Positions 18,524-27,877 are shown, counted from the first letter of the stretch. The stretch: 64,000 nt of DNA from Enterobacter cloacae (GCF_011078175.1 NZ_JAALCJ010000006.1:186001-250000); one strand, 5' to 3'. Notes: generated by a model not told the origin, from the sequence alone. A program made the numbers and translations.

Positions 18524-19418
18524 TATCCAACAATTCTCCACGGCACGCAGCGTCGCCGAGCGCGAAGTGGCCCGCACGCTGCGCCGGGAAAAAATCAACG
18601 CCACCGTTCGCTATGTGATCCTGCTGTTTGTCGGCCTGCTGATGCTTTACCCGCTGGTGTGGATGTTCTCGGCGTCGTTCAAACCGAACCACGAGATCTT
18701 CACCACCCTGAGCCTGTGGCCTGCCCACGCCACCTGGGATGGTTTCGTAAACGGCTGGAAAACCGGCACCGAATACAACTTCGGCCATTACATGCTGAAC
18801 ACCTTCAAGTATGTGATCCCGAAAGTGATCCTGACCATTATCTCCTCCACCATCGTGGCGTACGGCTTTGCCCGCTTCGAGATCCCGTGGAAAAAGTTCT
18901 GGTTCGCCACGCTCATCACCACCATGCTGCTGCCAAGCACCGTGCTGCTGATCCCGCAGTACCTGATGTTCCGTGAAATGGGCATGCTCAACAGCTACAT
19001 GCCGCTGTACCTGCCGCTGGCCTTTGCCACGCAAGGGTTCTTCGTCTTCATGCTGATCCAGTTCCTGCGCGGCGTCCCGCGTGACATGGAAGAGGCCGCG
19101 CAAATCGACGGCTGTAACTCCATTCAGGTGCTGTGGTACGTGGTCGTGCCGATCCTGAAACCGGCCATTATCTCCGTCGCCCTGTTCCAGTTTATGTGGT
19201 CTATGAACGACTTTATCGGGCCGCTGATTTACGTATACAGCGTGGATAAATACCCCATCGCACTGGCGCTGAAAATGTCCATCGACGTCACCGAAGGGGC
19301 GCCGTGGAACGAAATTCTGGCAATGGCGAGCATCTCCATTCTGCCATCCATCATTGTCTTCTTCCTGGCACAGCGCTACTTCGTACAGGGCGTCACCAGC
19401 AGCGGAATTAAAGGTTAA
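18516..19418 (+). CDS. togN: Oligogalacturonide ABC transporter permease TogN
   Basis: Second inner-membrane permease, 300 residues, MalG/UgpE type with six membrane segments after an unusually charged cytoplasmic N-terminus of about 35 residues. EAA motif: MEEAAQIDGCNSIQVLWYVVVPIL. The start at 18516 (MADIQQFSTA) has GGAGG immediately upstream inside togM; the longer open frame starting at 18393 has no family match. It ends 12 bp before togA. Confidence 0.88.
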   Translation: MADIQQFSTARSVAEREVARTLRREKINATVRYVILLFVGLLMLYPLVWMFSASFKPNHEIFTTLSLWPAHATWDGFVNGWKTGTEYNFGHYMLNTFKYVIPKVILTIISSTIVAYGFARFEIPWKKFWFATLITTMLLPSTVLLIPQYLMFREMGMLNSYMPLYLPLAFATQGFFVFMLIQFLRGVPRDMEEAAQIDGCNSIQVLWYVVVPILKPAIISVALFQFMWSMNDFIGPLIYVYSVDKYPIALALKMSIDVTEGAPWNEILAMASISILPSIIVFFLAQRYFVQGVTSSGIKG

Positions 19419-19430
19419 GAGGGAAATACC

Positions 19431-20558
19431 ATGGCTGAAGTTATTTTCAACAAGCTGGAAAAGGTCTACTCCAACGGTTTTAAAGCGGTACACGCTATCG
19501 ATCTTAAAATCGCCGAAGGGGAATTCATGGTGATCGTCGGCCCATCCGGCTGCGCTAAATCCACTACCCTGCGCATGCTGGCGGGGCTGGAAACCATCAG
19601 CGGCGGCGAGGTGCGCATTGGGAACAAGATCGTGAACAACCTCGCGCCAAAAGAGCGCGGAATTGCAATGGTATTCCAGAACTACGCCCTTTATCCGCAC
19701 ATGACGGTACGCGAGAATCTGGCCTTTGGCCTCAAGCTGAGCAAGCTGCCGAAAGATCAGATTGAGTCTCAGGTGAATGAAGCCGCCAAAATTCTTGAGC
19801 TGGAGGAATTGCTCGACCGCCTGCCGCGCCAGCTTTCCGGCGGCCAGGCGCAGCGCGTGGCGGTAGGCCGTGCGATTGTGAAAAAGCCGGATGTGTTCCT
19901 GTTCGATGAGCCGCTTTCAAACCTCGACGCCAAACTGCGCGCCTCAATGCGTATCCGTATTTCTGACCTGCACAAGCAATTGAAGAAGTCCGGAAAACCG
20001 GCGACCACCGTTTACGTGACCCACGACCAGACCGAAGCGATGACCATGGGCGACCGCATCTGCGTGATGAAGCTCGGTCACATCATGCAGGTGGATACGC
20101 CGGACAATCTCTACCACAAGCCGAAGAACATGTTCGTGGCGGGCTTTATCGGCGCACCGGAGATGAATATTCGCAAAAGCGTGCTGGTCGAAAAAGCGGG
20201 CCAGCTGCACATCGCCATTGGCGATGAAACCATGCCGCTGAACGCGGAGAAGCAGGAGAAAGTCGCGGCCTACGCGGGTCAGGAGATTTTCTACGGCGTG
20301 CGCCCGGAATTTGTGTCGCTCTCTGATGAGCCCTTCCCGAACGGCGGCTGTCGCGGGGAGATGGTGCGCGTTGAGAACATGGGCCACGAATTCTTCGTGT
20401 ACCTGAAGGTTGCAGACTACGAACTGACCGCCCGAATCCCGTCCGATGAAGCTAAGCCAATGATTGATAAGGGGCTTCATCGTCAGGTGTATTTCACGTT
20501 TGAGATGAACAAGTGTCATATTTTTGACGCAAAAACTGAACAGAACCTCTCTCTCTGA
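19431..20558 (+). CDS. togA: Oligogalacturonide ABC transporter ATP-binding protein TogA
   Basis: MalK/UgpC-type ATPase of 375 residues that powers TogMN. Walker A is GPSGCAKST (residues about 37-45, Ala in place of the usual Gly before Lys), Q-loop VFQNYALYPHM, signature LSGGQAQRVAVGRA, Walker B VFLFDEP, D-loop SNLDA and H-loop VTHDQTEAM. The C-terminal 130 residues form the MOP-like regulatory domain. ATG at 19431 follows GAGGGAAA. Third gene of the togMNAB operon. Confidence 0.9.
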   Translation: MAEVIFNKLEKVYSNGFKAVHAIDLKIAEGEFMVIVGPSGCAKSTTLRMLAGLETISGGEVRIGNKIVNNLAPKERGIAMVFQNYALYPHMTVRENLAFGLKLSKLPKDQIESQVNEAAKILELEELLDRLPRQLSGGQAQRVAVGRAIVKKPDVFLFDEPLSNLDAKLRASMRIRISDLHKQLKKSGKPATTVYVTHDQTEAMTMGDRICVMKLGHIMQVDTPDNLYHKPKNMFVAGFIGAPEMNIRKSVLVEKAGQLHIAIGDETMPLNAEKQEKVAAYAGQEIFYGVRPEFVSLSDEPFPNGGCRGEMVRVENMGHEFFVYLKVADYELTARIPSDEAKPMIDKGLHRQVYFTFEMNKCHIFDAKTEQNLSL

Positions 20559-20571
20559 TGGAGTGATAAAA

Positions 20572-21858
20572 ATGAAAAAAGTGCTTTTAAGCGCAGCAAT
20601 CTCAGCGACCCTGGGTCTTACCGCTTTGCCATCGATGGCGCAGAATGTGGATTTACGGATGTCCTGGTGGGGCGGCAACGGCCGTCACCAGGTCACCCTG
20701 AAAGCGCTGGAAGAGTTTCATAAGCAGAACCCGGACATCAACGTGAAAGCGGAATACACCGGCTGGGACGGTCACCTCTCCCGTCTGACCACCCAGATTG
20801 CGGGCGGCACCGAGCCGGACGTGATGCAGACGAACTGGAACTGGCTGCCTATCTTCTCCAAAACCGGTGATGGCTTCTACGATCTGAATAAGATGAAGAA
20901 CGTAATCGACTTAACCCAGTTCGATCCCAAAGAGCTGCAAACGACCACCGTGGACGGCAAGCTGAACGGCATTCCGATTTCGGTGACGGCGCGCGTGTTC
21001 TACTTCAATGACGAGACCTGGAAAAAAGCGGGTATTGCCTACCCGAAAACCTGGGACGAGCTGATGGCGGCCGGTAAAACCTTCGAGAGCAAGCTCGGCA
21101 AGCAGTATTACCCGGTCATCCTGGAGCACCAGGATACGCTGGCGCTGCTGAACTCGTACATGATCCAGAAGTACAACATTCCTGCCGTGGACGAGAAAAC
21201 CAGGAAGTTCAGCTACACGAAAGAACAGTGGGTGGAGTTCTTCCAGACCTATAAAAAGCTGATCGACAGCCACGTTATGCCGGACACCAAATATTATGCC
21301 TCCTTCGGTAAGAGCAACATGTATGAGATGAAGCCGTGGATCCAGGGCGAATGGGGCGGCACCTACATGTGGAACTCCACCATCAACAAATATTCCGACA
21401 ACCTGAAGCCACCGGCGAAACTGGAGCTGGGCAGCTACCCAATGCTGCCGGGCGCCACCGATGCGGGCCTGTTCTTCAAACCGGCGCAAATGCTGTCGAT
21501 TGGAAAGACGACCAAACACCCGGAAGCGGCAGCGAAGCTGATTAACTTCCTGCTCAACAGCAAAGAAGGGGTTGATACGCTGGGTCTTGAGCGCGGCGTG
21601 CCGCTGAGTAAAGTGGCGGTGCAGTATCTGACCGAAGACGGCACCATTAAAGAGGACGATCCTTCCGTGGCGGGCCTGCGCCTGGCGCAGTCGCTGCCGG
21701 CGAAGCTTACCGTCTCACCGTACTTTGACGACCCACAGATTGTGGCGCAGTTCGGTACCTCATTGCAGTATATCGACTACGGTCAGAAAACCGTGGAAGA
21801 GACCGCCGCTGACTTCCAGCGTCAGGCGGAGCGTATTTTGAGACGTGCGATGCGGTAA
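20572..21858 (+). CDS. togB: Oligogalacturonide-binding periplasmic protein TogB
   Basis: Extracytoplasmic solute-binding protein of 428 residues (SBP family 1) that delivers oligogalacturonides to TogMN. A signal peptide with a KK start and hydrophobic core ends near ALPSMAQ, and the mature protein begins with VDLRMSWWGGNGRH. The start at 20572 is chosen because the signal peptide begins there; the open frame extends into togA. A REP-type palindrome follows and may stabilise the mRNA end or terminate transcription. Confidence 0.9.
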   Translation: MKKVLLSAAISATLGLTALPSMAQNVDLRMSWWGGNGRHQVTLKALEEFHKQNPDINVKAEYTGWDGHLSRLTTQIAGGTEPDVMQTNWNWLPIFSKTGDGFYDLNKMKNVIDLTQFDPKELQTTTVDGKLNGIPISVTARVFYFNDETWKKAGIAYPKTWDELMAAGKTFESKLGKQYYPVILEHQDTLALLNSYMIQKYNIPAVDEKTRKFSYTKEQWVEFFQTYKKLIDSHVMPDTKYYASFGKSNMYEMKPWIQGEWGGTYMWNSTINKYSDNLKPPAKLELGSYPMLPGATDAGLFFKPAQMLSIGKTTKHPEAAAKLINFLLNSKEGVDTLGLERGVPLSKVAVQYLTEDGTIKEDDPSVAGLRLAQSLPAKLTVSPYFDDPQIVAQFGTSLQYIDYGQKTVEETAADFQRQAERILRRAMR

Positions 21859-21862
21859 ACAC

Positions 21863-21896
21863 AAAGCCGGGTGGCGGCTACGCCTTACCCGGCTTT
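21863..21896. repeat. REP-like palindrome between togB and araE
   Basis: AAAGCCGGGTGGCGGCTACG followed by CCTTACCCGGCTTT forms an imperfect hairpin. Near-identical units occur at 26871, 56023 and 63729. Position between two convergent genes also fits transcription termination. Confidence 0.75.
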
Positions 21897-21900
21897 AAAA

Positions 21901-23316
21901 TCACACGCCAATGTCGCGTAGTTTCTCCCCTCTCATCAGCTTGCGTTCAATATGCTCCAGGGTCACGCCTTTGGTTTCCGGGATCAGCCAGAATGTCACG
22001 CCGATAAACGCCACGTTCAGCACCGTATAGAGCCAGAAGGTGCCTGCCGCGCCAATCGCATCCAGCAGCGTCAGGAAGGTCGCGCCAATGATCATATTCG
22101 ACACCCAGTTGGTGGTGGTGGAACAGGTGATACCAAAGTCGCGGCATTTCAGCGGCTGAATTTCAGAGCACAGGATCCACACCACCGGTGCGGCGCTCAT
22201 CGCGTAACCGGCGATGCACATCATGGTCATGCCGACTGAGAGCCAGGAGAGGCCGCTTGACGCCGTGCCGTTATCGAACTGCATCAGGCAGTAGCCGAGT
22301 ATTAAGGTGCCGAGCGCCATCACGCTAAAGCCAATTTTCAGGGCCGGTTTACGTCCGGCCTTATCCACGGTGAACACCGCGATAAAGGTGGCGAACATAA
22401 AGGTCAGCCCCACCACCAGCGTGGCGATCATCTGCTGTTCGGTAGTGGTAAAACCGGCCATTTTAAAGATGCGTGGGGCGTAATACATGATGATGTTCAT
22501 CCCCGTAAACTGCTGCATTGCCTGTAACAGCATGCCGAGAAACACCGCGCGGCGCACGTTGCGGTTCGCCTTAAACAGCGACCAGCCGCCCTGCTTCAGC
22601 TTCAGGCTTTCGCGGATTTCGTTCAGCTCTTCACGCGCTTTTTCAGACGTGTCGCGCAGCATGCGCAGCACCTCTTCCGCCTCCACGTGACGCCCTTTTT
22701 GCGCCAGCCAGCGCGGGCTGTTCGGCAGGAAAATGACTAACACAATCAGCAGCACCGCAGGCAGCGCCAGCACGCCAAGCATTGCCCGCCAGTTGCCGCT
22801 GTAGCTGAAGTACGTATCCGACAGGAACGCCAGCACGATACCGAGCGTCACCATCAGCTGGTACATGCTGATCATCTTCCCGCGCACGTTTTCACTCGCC
22901 ATTTCAGAGAGATAAAGCGGCGCGGTATAGGACGCGATACCCACCGCCACGCCCAGCAGCACGCGGGACAGCAGCAACACTTCAACGTTGGTGGCAAACG
23001 CCGAACCCAGAGAGCCAGCAACAAACAAAATCGCCCCGACCATCAGGCTGTATTTGCGCCCGAGACGGAACGACAGCCAGCCGTTGAAGAGCGCACCGAT
23101 GGCCGCGCCCAGCATCATGCTGCTCACCACCCACTCTTGCAGGCGGTTACTTAACGTAAAGTGGTCGGTAATAAAGGGCAGTGCGCCCGCGATAACGCCG
23201 ATATCCAGACCAAACAGTAAACCGGCTACGGCGGCCGCAACAGAAACAAACTGGTTCATACGTCGGGTATCGCGCAGCGCAGCGGGCATAAGGGTAGAGT
23301 CATTTACAGATGTCAT
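21901..23316 (-). CDS. araE: Arabinose:H+ symporter AraE
   Basis: Low-affinity, high-capacity L-arabinose/proton symporter of the inner membrane, 471 residues (E. coli 472). Twelve membrane segments, sugar-porter signatures RLGRKYSL and [12 protein letters not shown], and near-identity to E. coli AraE over the central part (for example the [17 protein letters not shown] segment). Start ATG at 23316 ([11 protein letters not shown]); an in-frame ATG five codons upstream is less likely. AraC- and CRP-like sites lie upstream, in the gap before kduD. Confidence 0.97.
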   Translation of the reverse strand: MTSVNDSTLMPAALRDTRRMNQFVSVAAAVAGLLFGLDIGVIAGALPFITDHFTLSNRLQEWVVSSMMLGAAIGALFNGWLSFRLGRKYSLMVGAILFVAGSLGSAFATNVEVLLLSRVLLGVAVGIASYTAPLYLSEMASENVRGKMISMYQLMVTLGIVLAFLSDTYFSYSGNWRAMLGVLALPAVLLIVLVIFLPNSPRWLAQKGRHVEAEEVLRMLRDTSEKAREELNEIRESLKLKQGGWSLFKANRNVRRAVFLGMLLQAMQQFTGMNIIMYYAPRIFKMAGFTTTEQQMIATLVVGLTFMFATFIAVFTVDKAGRKPALKIGFSVMALGTLILGYCLMQFDNGTASSGLSWLSVGMTMMCIAGYAMSAAPVVWILCSEIQPLKCRDFGITCSTTTNWVSNMIIGATFLTLLDAIGAAGTFWLYTVLNVAFIGVTFWLIPETKGVTLEHIERKLMRGEKLRDIGV

Positions 23317-23397
23317 AGTTTCCTGCCTCAACAGCGAAATTCGTTAAGTGAAATTACGAGATACCGGAAGAAAGTGTCAGGCCGGAACTGGTGAAGA

Positions 23398-23414
23398 TAT
23401 GGATTTTTTCGCTA
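23398..23414 (-). promoter_or_regulatory. AraC half-site upstream of araE
   Basis: On the minus strand TAGCGAAAAAATCCATA matches the AraC I1-type half-site TAGCN7TCCATA exactly. It lies 82-98 bp upstream of the araE start. Confidence 0.75.
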
Positions 23415-23427
23415 CGACATATCGTTC

Positions 23428-23443
23428 TGTGATGGACATTACA
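23428..23443. promoter_or_regulatory. CRP-like site upstream of araE
   Basis: TGTGATGGACATTACA matches the CRP consensus TGTGAN6TCACA at all but one position, and lies upstream of the AraC half-site as at other ara promoters. Confidence 0.65.
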
Positions 23444-23582
23444 ATTTCAAATTAGGGTGGTTTAACCTTATTTTTTATTAATTAGTTAATATTTAAGCAA
23501 TAAATGTGTGATACCCGTCATTCATTCCTTTTTAGTATGGATTTTTCATCTTTAAGGATATGGATAAAGGCAATTTTGGCGC

Positions 23583-23612
23583 AAAAAAAACCTCCACCCG
23601 AGGGCAGAGGTT
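23583..23612 (-). terminator. Intrinsic terminator after kduD
   Basis: AACCTC and GAGGTT arms with an inner CCC/GGG pairing, followed on the minus strand by eight T residues, 17 bp past the kduD stop. Confidence 0.8.
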
Positions 23613-23628
23613 CTGTAATGGGGCTGAC

Positions 23629-24390
23629 TTAACGTGCCAGCCAGCCGCCGTCCACGGCAACGGTGTAACCGTTAATGTAATCTGACGCCGGAGACGCCAG
23701 GAACACAACCGGCCCCATCAGATCGCTCGGCAGACCCCAGCGCCCCGCTGGAATACGCTCCAGGATTGCCGCGCTGCGCTCTTCATCCGCACGCAGCTGC
23801 TGGGTATTGTTGGTGGCCATGTAGCCCGGCGCAATCGCGTTGACGTTGATGTTGTGCTGCGCCCACTCGTTCGCCAGCAGACGGGTCACGCCCATCACGG
23901 CGCTCTTCGATGCGGTGTAGGACGGCACGCGGATGCCGCCCTGGAAAGAGAGCATGGAGGCAATATTAATGATCTTGCCGCCTTTCCCCTGGGCGATGAA
24001 GTGCTTCGCCGCCGCCTGAGACATGAAGAACACACTCTTGATGTTCAGGTTCATCACGTCGTCCCAGTCCGTTTCGCTGAAGTTAATCGCGTCTTCACGA
24101 CGGATCAGGCCTGCGTTGTTGACCAGAATATCAATATGCCCGAACTCCGCCACCGCGCGATCCAGAAGTTCAGGGATCGCATCGATTTTGCGCAGGTCCG
24201 CGGTCAGGCTCAGGAAACGGCGGCCCAGCGCGGTGACGCGCTCAATGGTTTCCGTTGGCTCAACAATGTTAATCCCGACGATATCACAGCCCGCTTCCGC
24301 CAGACCTAACGCCATACCCTGCCCCAGTCCGGTGTCACAACCGGAAACCACAGCCACTTTACCTTGCAGAGAAAATGCATCCAGAATCAT
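23629..24390 (-). CDS. kduD: 2-dehydro-3-deoxy-D-gluconate 5-dehydrogenase
   Basis: Short-chain dehydrogenase of 253 residues that reduces 2,5-diketo-3-deoxygluconate to 2-keto-3-deoxygluconate, the last cluster-encoded step of oligogalacturonate breakdown. Cofactor motif SGCDTGLGQG near the N-terminus, NNAG near residue 90, catalytic YTASK, and the C-terminal DGGWLAR. It follows kduI on the same strand with a 63-bp gap, with no KdgR box of its own, so it probably shares the kduI promoter. Confidence 0.96.
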   Translation of the reverse strand: MILDAFSLQGKVAVVSGCDTGLGQGMALGLAEAGCDIVGINIVEPTETIERVTALGRRFLSLTADLRKIDAIPELLDRAVAEFGHIDILVNNAGLIRREDAINFSETDWDDVMNLNIKSVFFMSQAAAKHFIAQGKGGKIINIASMLSFQGGIRVPSYTASKSAVMGVTRLLANEWAQHNINVNAIAPGYMATNNTQQLRADEERSAAILERIPAGRWGLPSDLMGPVVFLASPASDYINGYTVAVDGGWLAR

Positions 24391-24453
24391 GTTTGTTCCT
24401 TACTCGTTCAGCGCCTGTCACCAACAGGCAGATTTATGCTTAACTGCCTGCGA

Positions 24454-25290
24454 CTAGCGCAGATCCTTAACAGCGACGTGGTCCATGTCATCGAAGACCT
24501 GGTTTTCACCGACCATCCCCCAGATGAAGGTATAGGCTTTCGTTCCCACGCCAGAGTGAATAGACCAGCTCGGGGAAATGACCGCCTGCTCGTTGTGCAT
24601 GACGATATGGCGCGTCTCCTGCGGCTGACCCATCATGTGGAACACGCAGGCATCTTCATCCATGTTGAAATAGAAGTAGACTTCCATGCGGCGCTCGTGG
24701 GTATGGCAAGGCATGGTGTTCCACAGGTTGCCCGGCGCAAGCTCGGTCAACCCCATGCTGAGCTGGCAGGTTTCCAGCACATCCGGAACGAAGTATTTGT
24801 TGATGGTGCGACGGTTGCTGGTGAGGTTATCGCCAAGGGTCACCGGGGCAACGTCCGCTGGCGTGACTTTTTTGGTTGGGTAAGTCGTATGAGCCGGGGC
24901 GCAGTTGTAGTAAAACTTCGCCGGTTTGCTGGCATCAATGCTGGCGAAAACCACTTCTTTCGCACCTTTGCCGACGTACAGCGCGTCGCGGTGACCAATT
25001 TCGTAGCACTGGCCATCGACGGTAATGGTGCCCGGCCCGCCAATGTTAATCACGCCCAGTTCACGGCGTTCGAGGAAGTAGCTCACGCCCAGCTGTTTGC
25101 CCACTTCACCGCCCACGGAGACGGTTTTCGCCACCGGCATAATCCCGCCCACAATAATGCGGTCAATATGGCTGTAGACCATGGTGTACTTGTCGGCTTC
25201 GAACACTTGCTCAACTAAAAACTCACCGCGCAGCCCCTGAGTATCCAGCGTTTTAGCGTGCGCACTGTGGATGCTTTGTCTGACGTCCAC
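24454..25290 (-). CDS. kduI: 5-dehydro-4-deoxy-D-glucuronate isomerase
   Basis: Zinc-dependent cupin isomerase of 278 residues that converts 5-keto-4-deoxyuronate to 2,5-diketo-3-deoxygluconate. It is almost identical to E. coli KduI. Metal ligands are seen in [14 protein letters not shown] and the later [15 protein letters not shown]. The start is GTG at 25290 (codon reading VDVRQSIHS), preceded by GGAGGT; the longer open frame has no match. Two KdgR boxes lie upstream in the region shared with ogl. Confidence 0.96.
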   Translation of the reverse strand: MDVRQSIHSAHAKTLDTQGLRGEFLVEQVFEADKYTMVYSHIDRIIVGGIMPVAKTVSVGGEVGKQLGVSYFLERRELGVINIGGPGTITVDGQCYEIGHRDALYVGKGAKEVVFASIDASKPAKFYYNCAPAHTTYPTKKVTPADVAPVTLGDNLTSNRRTINKYFVPDVLETCQLSMGLTELAPGNLWNTMPCHTHERRMEVYFYFNMDEDACVFHMMGQPQETRHIVMHNEQAVISPSWSIHSGVGTKAYTFIWGMVGENQVFDDMDHVAVKDLR

Positions 25291-25332
25291 GTAAACCTCC
25301 AGAATTGATCGTGCCCGAAGGCAAAGATAAAT

Positions 25333-25351
25333 AACGAAACAATGTTCCGTT
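25333..25351. promoter_or_regulatory. KdgR-like box proximal to kduI
   Basis: AACGAAACAATGTTCCGTT matches 16 of 19 consensus positions, 43 bp upstream of the kduI GTG. Confidence 0.65.
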
Positions 25352-25399
25352 TTCGTGATGAACACATATTATCCCCTGACCAAGGGGTTTTCAATTACA

Positions 25400-25418
25400 T
25401 TTAAAACAACGTTTCATT
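25400..25418. promoter_or_regulatory. KdgR box in the kduI-ogl intergenic region
   Basis: TTTAAAACAACGTTTCATT matches 17 of 19 consensus positions, in the middle of the 300-bp divergent promoter region. Confidence 0.7.
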
Positions 25419-25521
25419 TTTTCTGCGTGTTTATGCCAGAAATGGTGTTTCGATCACGATAAATCTTTAAGACATTCAATCTGGTTAAGGAAACTGAGAA
25501 ATTGCGCTGTCAGTCACACAT

Positions 25522-25540
25522 AATGAAACATCGTTTTGAT
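25522..25540. promoter_or_regulatory. KdgR box upstream of ogl
   Basis: AATGAAACATCGTTTTGAT matches 17 of 19 consensus positions, 51 bp upstream of the ogl start. Confidence 0.75.
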
Positions 25541-25590
25541 AATTTAACACCCAGTTTTCAACCTACTTTACGCGTTTAAAGGAGTGCATT

Positions 25591-26766
25591 ATGGCTAAAG
25601 GTATGCGGGTCAAGCTGAACTACGAGGTCAGCCGCGATCCGGATACAGGCGTGGAAGTCACCCGCCTGACCCCACCGGAAGTAACCTGTCATCGCAACTA
25701 CTTTTACCAGAAGTGCTTCTTTAACGATGGCAGCCACCTGCTGTTCGCCGGGGAGTTCGACGGTCACTGGAACTATTACCTGTTGGATCTGAAAAACGCC
25801 GAAGCGGTACAGTTGACCGAAGGCGCGGGCGATAACACCTTTGGCGGGTTCCTCTCTCCGGACGATAAATCCCTCTACTATGTGAAGAACGATCGTACCC
25901 TGCTGGAGGTGGATTTACAGACGCTGGCAGAGCGCGAAGTGTACCGCGTCCCGGAAGAGTGGGTCGGCTACGGCACCTGGGTCGCGAACAGCGACTGCAA
26001 TAAACTGGTAGGTATTGAGATTGCCAGACGTGACTGGACGCCACTCAACGACTGGAAAATTTTCCACGACTTCTTCCACAAAGGGCCGCACTGCCGCCTG
26101 CTGCGCGTGGATCTGAGATCGGGTGAAAGCACCACCATTCATGACGAGAAGATCTGGCTGGGCCATCCGATTTATCGCCCGTTCGATGACAATACCGTGG
26201 CCTTCTGTCATGAAGGGCCGCACGATCTGGTCGACGCCCGCATGTGGCTGGTCAACGAAGACGGCAGCAACGTACGAAAAGTGAAAACACATGCGGAAGG
26301 TGAAAGCTGTACACATGAATTTTGGGTGCCGGACGGGTCCGCGCTTATCTACGTCTCTTACCTGAAGGGTCAGCAAGGGCGCACCATCTCCCGCTTCAAC
26401 CCGGACACCGGCGTGAATGAAGCGGTAATGAATATGCCCGCCTGTTCGCATCTGATGAGCAACGTTGACGGCACTCTGCTGGTTGGCGACGGTTCCGGCA
26501 CGCCTGTCGATGTGAAAGACACCGGCGGCTACACCATTGATAACGATCCTTATCTGTATGCCTTTGACGTGGCGAAGAAAGCCTATTTCCGTATCGCCCG
26601 TCACGACACGTCATGGGCTACGGTGGCGAACAGCCGTCAGGTAACCCACCCGCATCCGTCCTTTACGCCGGACGAGAAAGCGGTGCTGTACAGTTCCGAT
26701 AAAGACGGCAAACCGGCCCTCTATATCGCGAAACTCCCCGAGCAACCTGAAATGTTGCATGCCTGA
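25591..26766 (+). CDS. ogl: Oligogalacturonate lyase (PL22)
   Basis: Cytoplasmic lyase of 391 residues (Dickeya Ogl 388) that splits short, mainly dimeric, galacturonides by beta-elimination into unsaturated monomers. The sequence shows a seven-bladed beta-propeller pattern of WxxD/DxxG repeats. Conserved histidines that include likely Mn ligands occur in FCHEGPHDLV, CTHEFWV and VTHPHPSF. AAAGGAG precedes the ATG. Divergent from kduI with three KdgR boxes between, and followed by a strong terminator. It is absent from E. coli K-12 at this locus. Confidence 0.93.
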   Translation: MAKGMRVKLNYEVSRDPDTGVEVTRLTPPEVTCHRNYFYQKCFFNDGSHLLFAGEFDGHWNYYLLDLKNAEAVQLTEGAGDNTFGGFLSPDDKSLYYVKNDRTLLEVDLQTLAEREVYRVPEEWVGYGTWVANSDCNKLVGIEIARRDWTPLNDWKIFHDFFHKGPHCRLLRVDLRSGESTTIHDEKIWLGHPIYRPFDDNTVAFCHEGPHDLVDARMWLVNEDGSNVRKVKTHAEGESCTHEFWVPDGSALIYVSYLKGQQGRTISRFNPDTGVNEAVMNMPACSHLMSNVDGTLLVGDGSGTPVDVKDTGGYTIDNDPYLYAFDVAKKAYFRIARHDTSWATVANSRQVTHPHPSFTPDEKAVLYSSDKDGKPALYIAKLPEQPEMLHA

Positions 26767-26795
26767 CTTGAGTTAGTGTTTCTGTAACTGGCCTT

Positions 26796-26822
26796 GCCCT
26801 CCGATTCGGAGGGCTTTTTTTT
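26796..26822 (+). terminator. Intrinsic terminator after ogl
   Basis: An 8-bp stem GCCCTCCG/CGGAGGGC with a 3-nt loop and a run of eight T residues. Confidence 0.88.
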
Positions 26823-26870
26823 GAGTGATTACGCGACATACGAAACGACGAAGTGGAGTAAAGGTGTAGA

Positions 26871-26895
26871 CCGGGTAAGCGTTAGCGCCACCCGG
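26871..26895. repeat. REP-like palindrome between ogl and kdgM
   Basis: CCGGGTAAGCGTTAGCGCCACCCGG is the same family as the unit at 21863, in inverted orientation, again between convergent genes. Confidence 0.7.
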
Positions 26896-26920
26896 CGGTT
26901 TTAGCGAAGAAGATGGATTA

Positions 26921-27604
26921 TCAGAAGGAGTACGCCACGCCTAAACGGAAACGGGTCTGGCGTTCGTCCGTGTCTTTAACCCCCACGTTGCCCACCTCAA
27001 CATACGGCGCCCAGTTTTTATCCCATTTGTAGGCCAGCTTGGCGTTATATTCGTTGGAATAATCTTTATTGTTATTTCGGGCCACGCCTTCAGAACTTTT
27101 TGCGTAAACATAGTTTAGCTCGGTACGCCAGTCGCCTAATACCCAACCCACCCACGCATCGCCACGGTTAACTTTATCATCGTCCTTATTTGAGCTTGAC
27201 GGGTAGCGGGTATATTCGTAACGGTAACGCGCGGCTACATAGAAGCCATTATCGAAGCTATATTGCACATGCAGATTCGGTTTATAAATGGTGCGGCTGT
27301 CTGTGCTTTCAATCGTAAATGCTGGCGTCAGGGCGATATTGTCTGTCGCTTTCCAGCGCCAGCTAATCTGATCTTCGTGACCGTTGCCTACCACATCCGC
27401 GAAGGGCTGATCTGCCTTGTCCCCGCCTGATTTCCACTTCGCCTCGACTGAAAAACCGAAGCCATTATCAAAGCGATGCGAGACGGCAACACGGTCAGCA
27501 TTCGAGCCGCTGTCGATATATTCATGACGTAGATCGACAGTGACGGCACTAGCCGTAAAAGAGGCACTAATAAGGGAAGCAAGGAGCAGAGATTTCTTAA
27601 ACAT
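26921..27604 (-). CDS. kdgM: Oligogalacturonate-specific porin, KdgM family
   Basis: Outer-membrane porin of 227 residues. A signal peptide (MFKKSLLLASLISASFTASA) precedes a mature barrel starting VTVDLRHEY, with alternating aromatic beta strands and the terminal phenylalanine of VAYSF used for barrel insertion. KdgM lets oligogalacturonides cross the outer membrane in Dickeya. A KdgR box 14 bp upstream of the start and the adjacent ogl agree. NanC is a related sialic-acid porin, but the context favours KdgM. Confidence 0.9.
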   Translation of the reverse strand: MFKKSLLLASLISASFTASAVTVDLRHEYIDSGSNADRVAVSHRFDNGFGFSVEAKWKSGGDKADQPFADVVGNGHEDQISWRWKATDNIALTPAFTIESTDSRTIYKPNLHVQYSFDNGFYVAARYRYEYTRYPSSSNKDDDKVNRGDAWVGWVLGDWRTELNYVYAKSSEGVARNNNKDYSNEYNAKLAYKWDKNWAPYVEVGNVGVKDTDERQTRFRLGVAYSF

Positions 27605-27617
27605 GAAAAAATCCTCA

Positions 27618-27636
27618 ATTAAAATAACGTTTCGTT
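27618..27636. promoter_or_regulatory. KdgR box upstream of kdgM
   Basis: ATTAAAATAACGTTTCGTT matches 17 of 19 consensus positions, directly upstream of the kdgM start, so a bound repressor would probably block the promoter or early transcription. Confidence 0.72.
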
Positions 27637-27877
27637 TTTATGAAATTAGAGTTTATTTTTTATGCACCGTTATTTTAGTGACAAAGATCGAAATTATTTG
27701 TTTCATTTTTTTTGGCAAAGATCGACGTGAACCTCATCAACAAAAGGAACGTTTTAACCGTAAATTCCAGGCGTCAGATCACATTAAACGCTTCGCAAGG
27801 AGAATAATTAACCGTGTAATAATTATTGCGTGCCTAAGAAAGAACGCAGAAGTGTTAAAAAAGGATTCTGCGGAAAC

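Noticed and set aside
18465..19700. 411-codon minus-strand frame across togN/togA
   Set aside because: Opposite to a well-supported ABC transporter operon; His/Gln-rich composition is typical of antisense translation.
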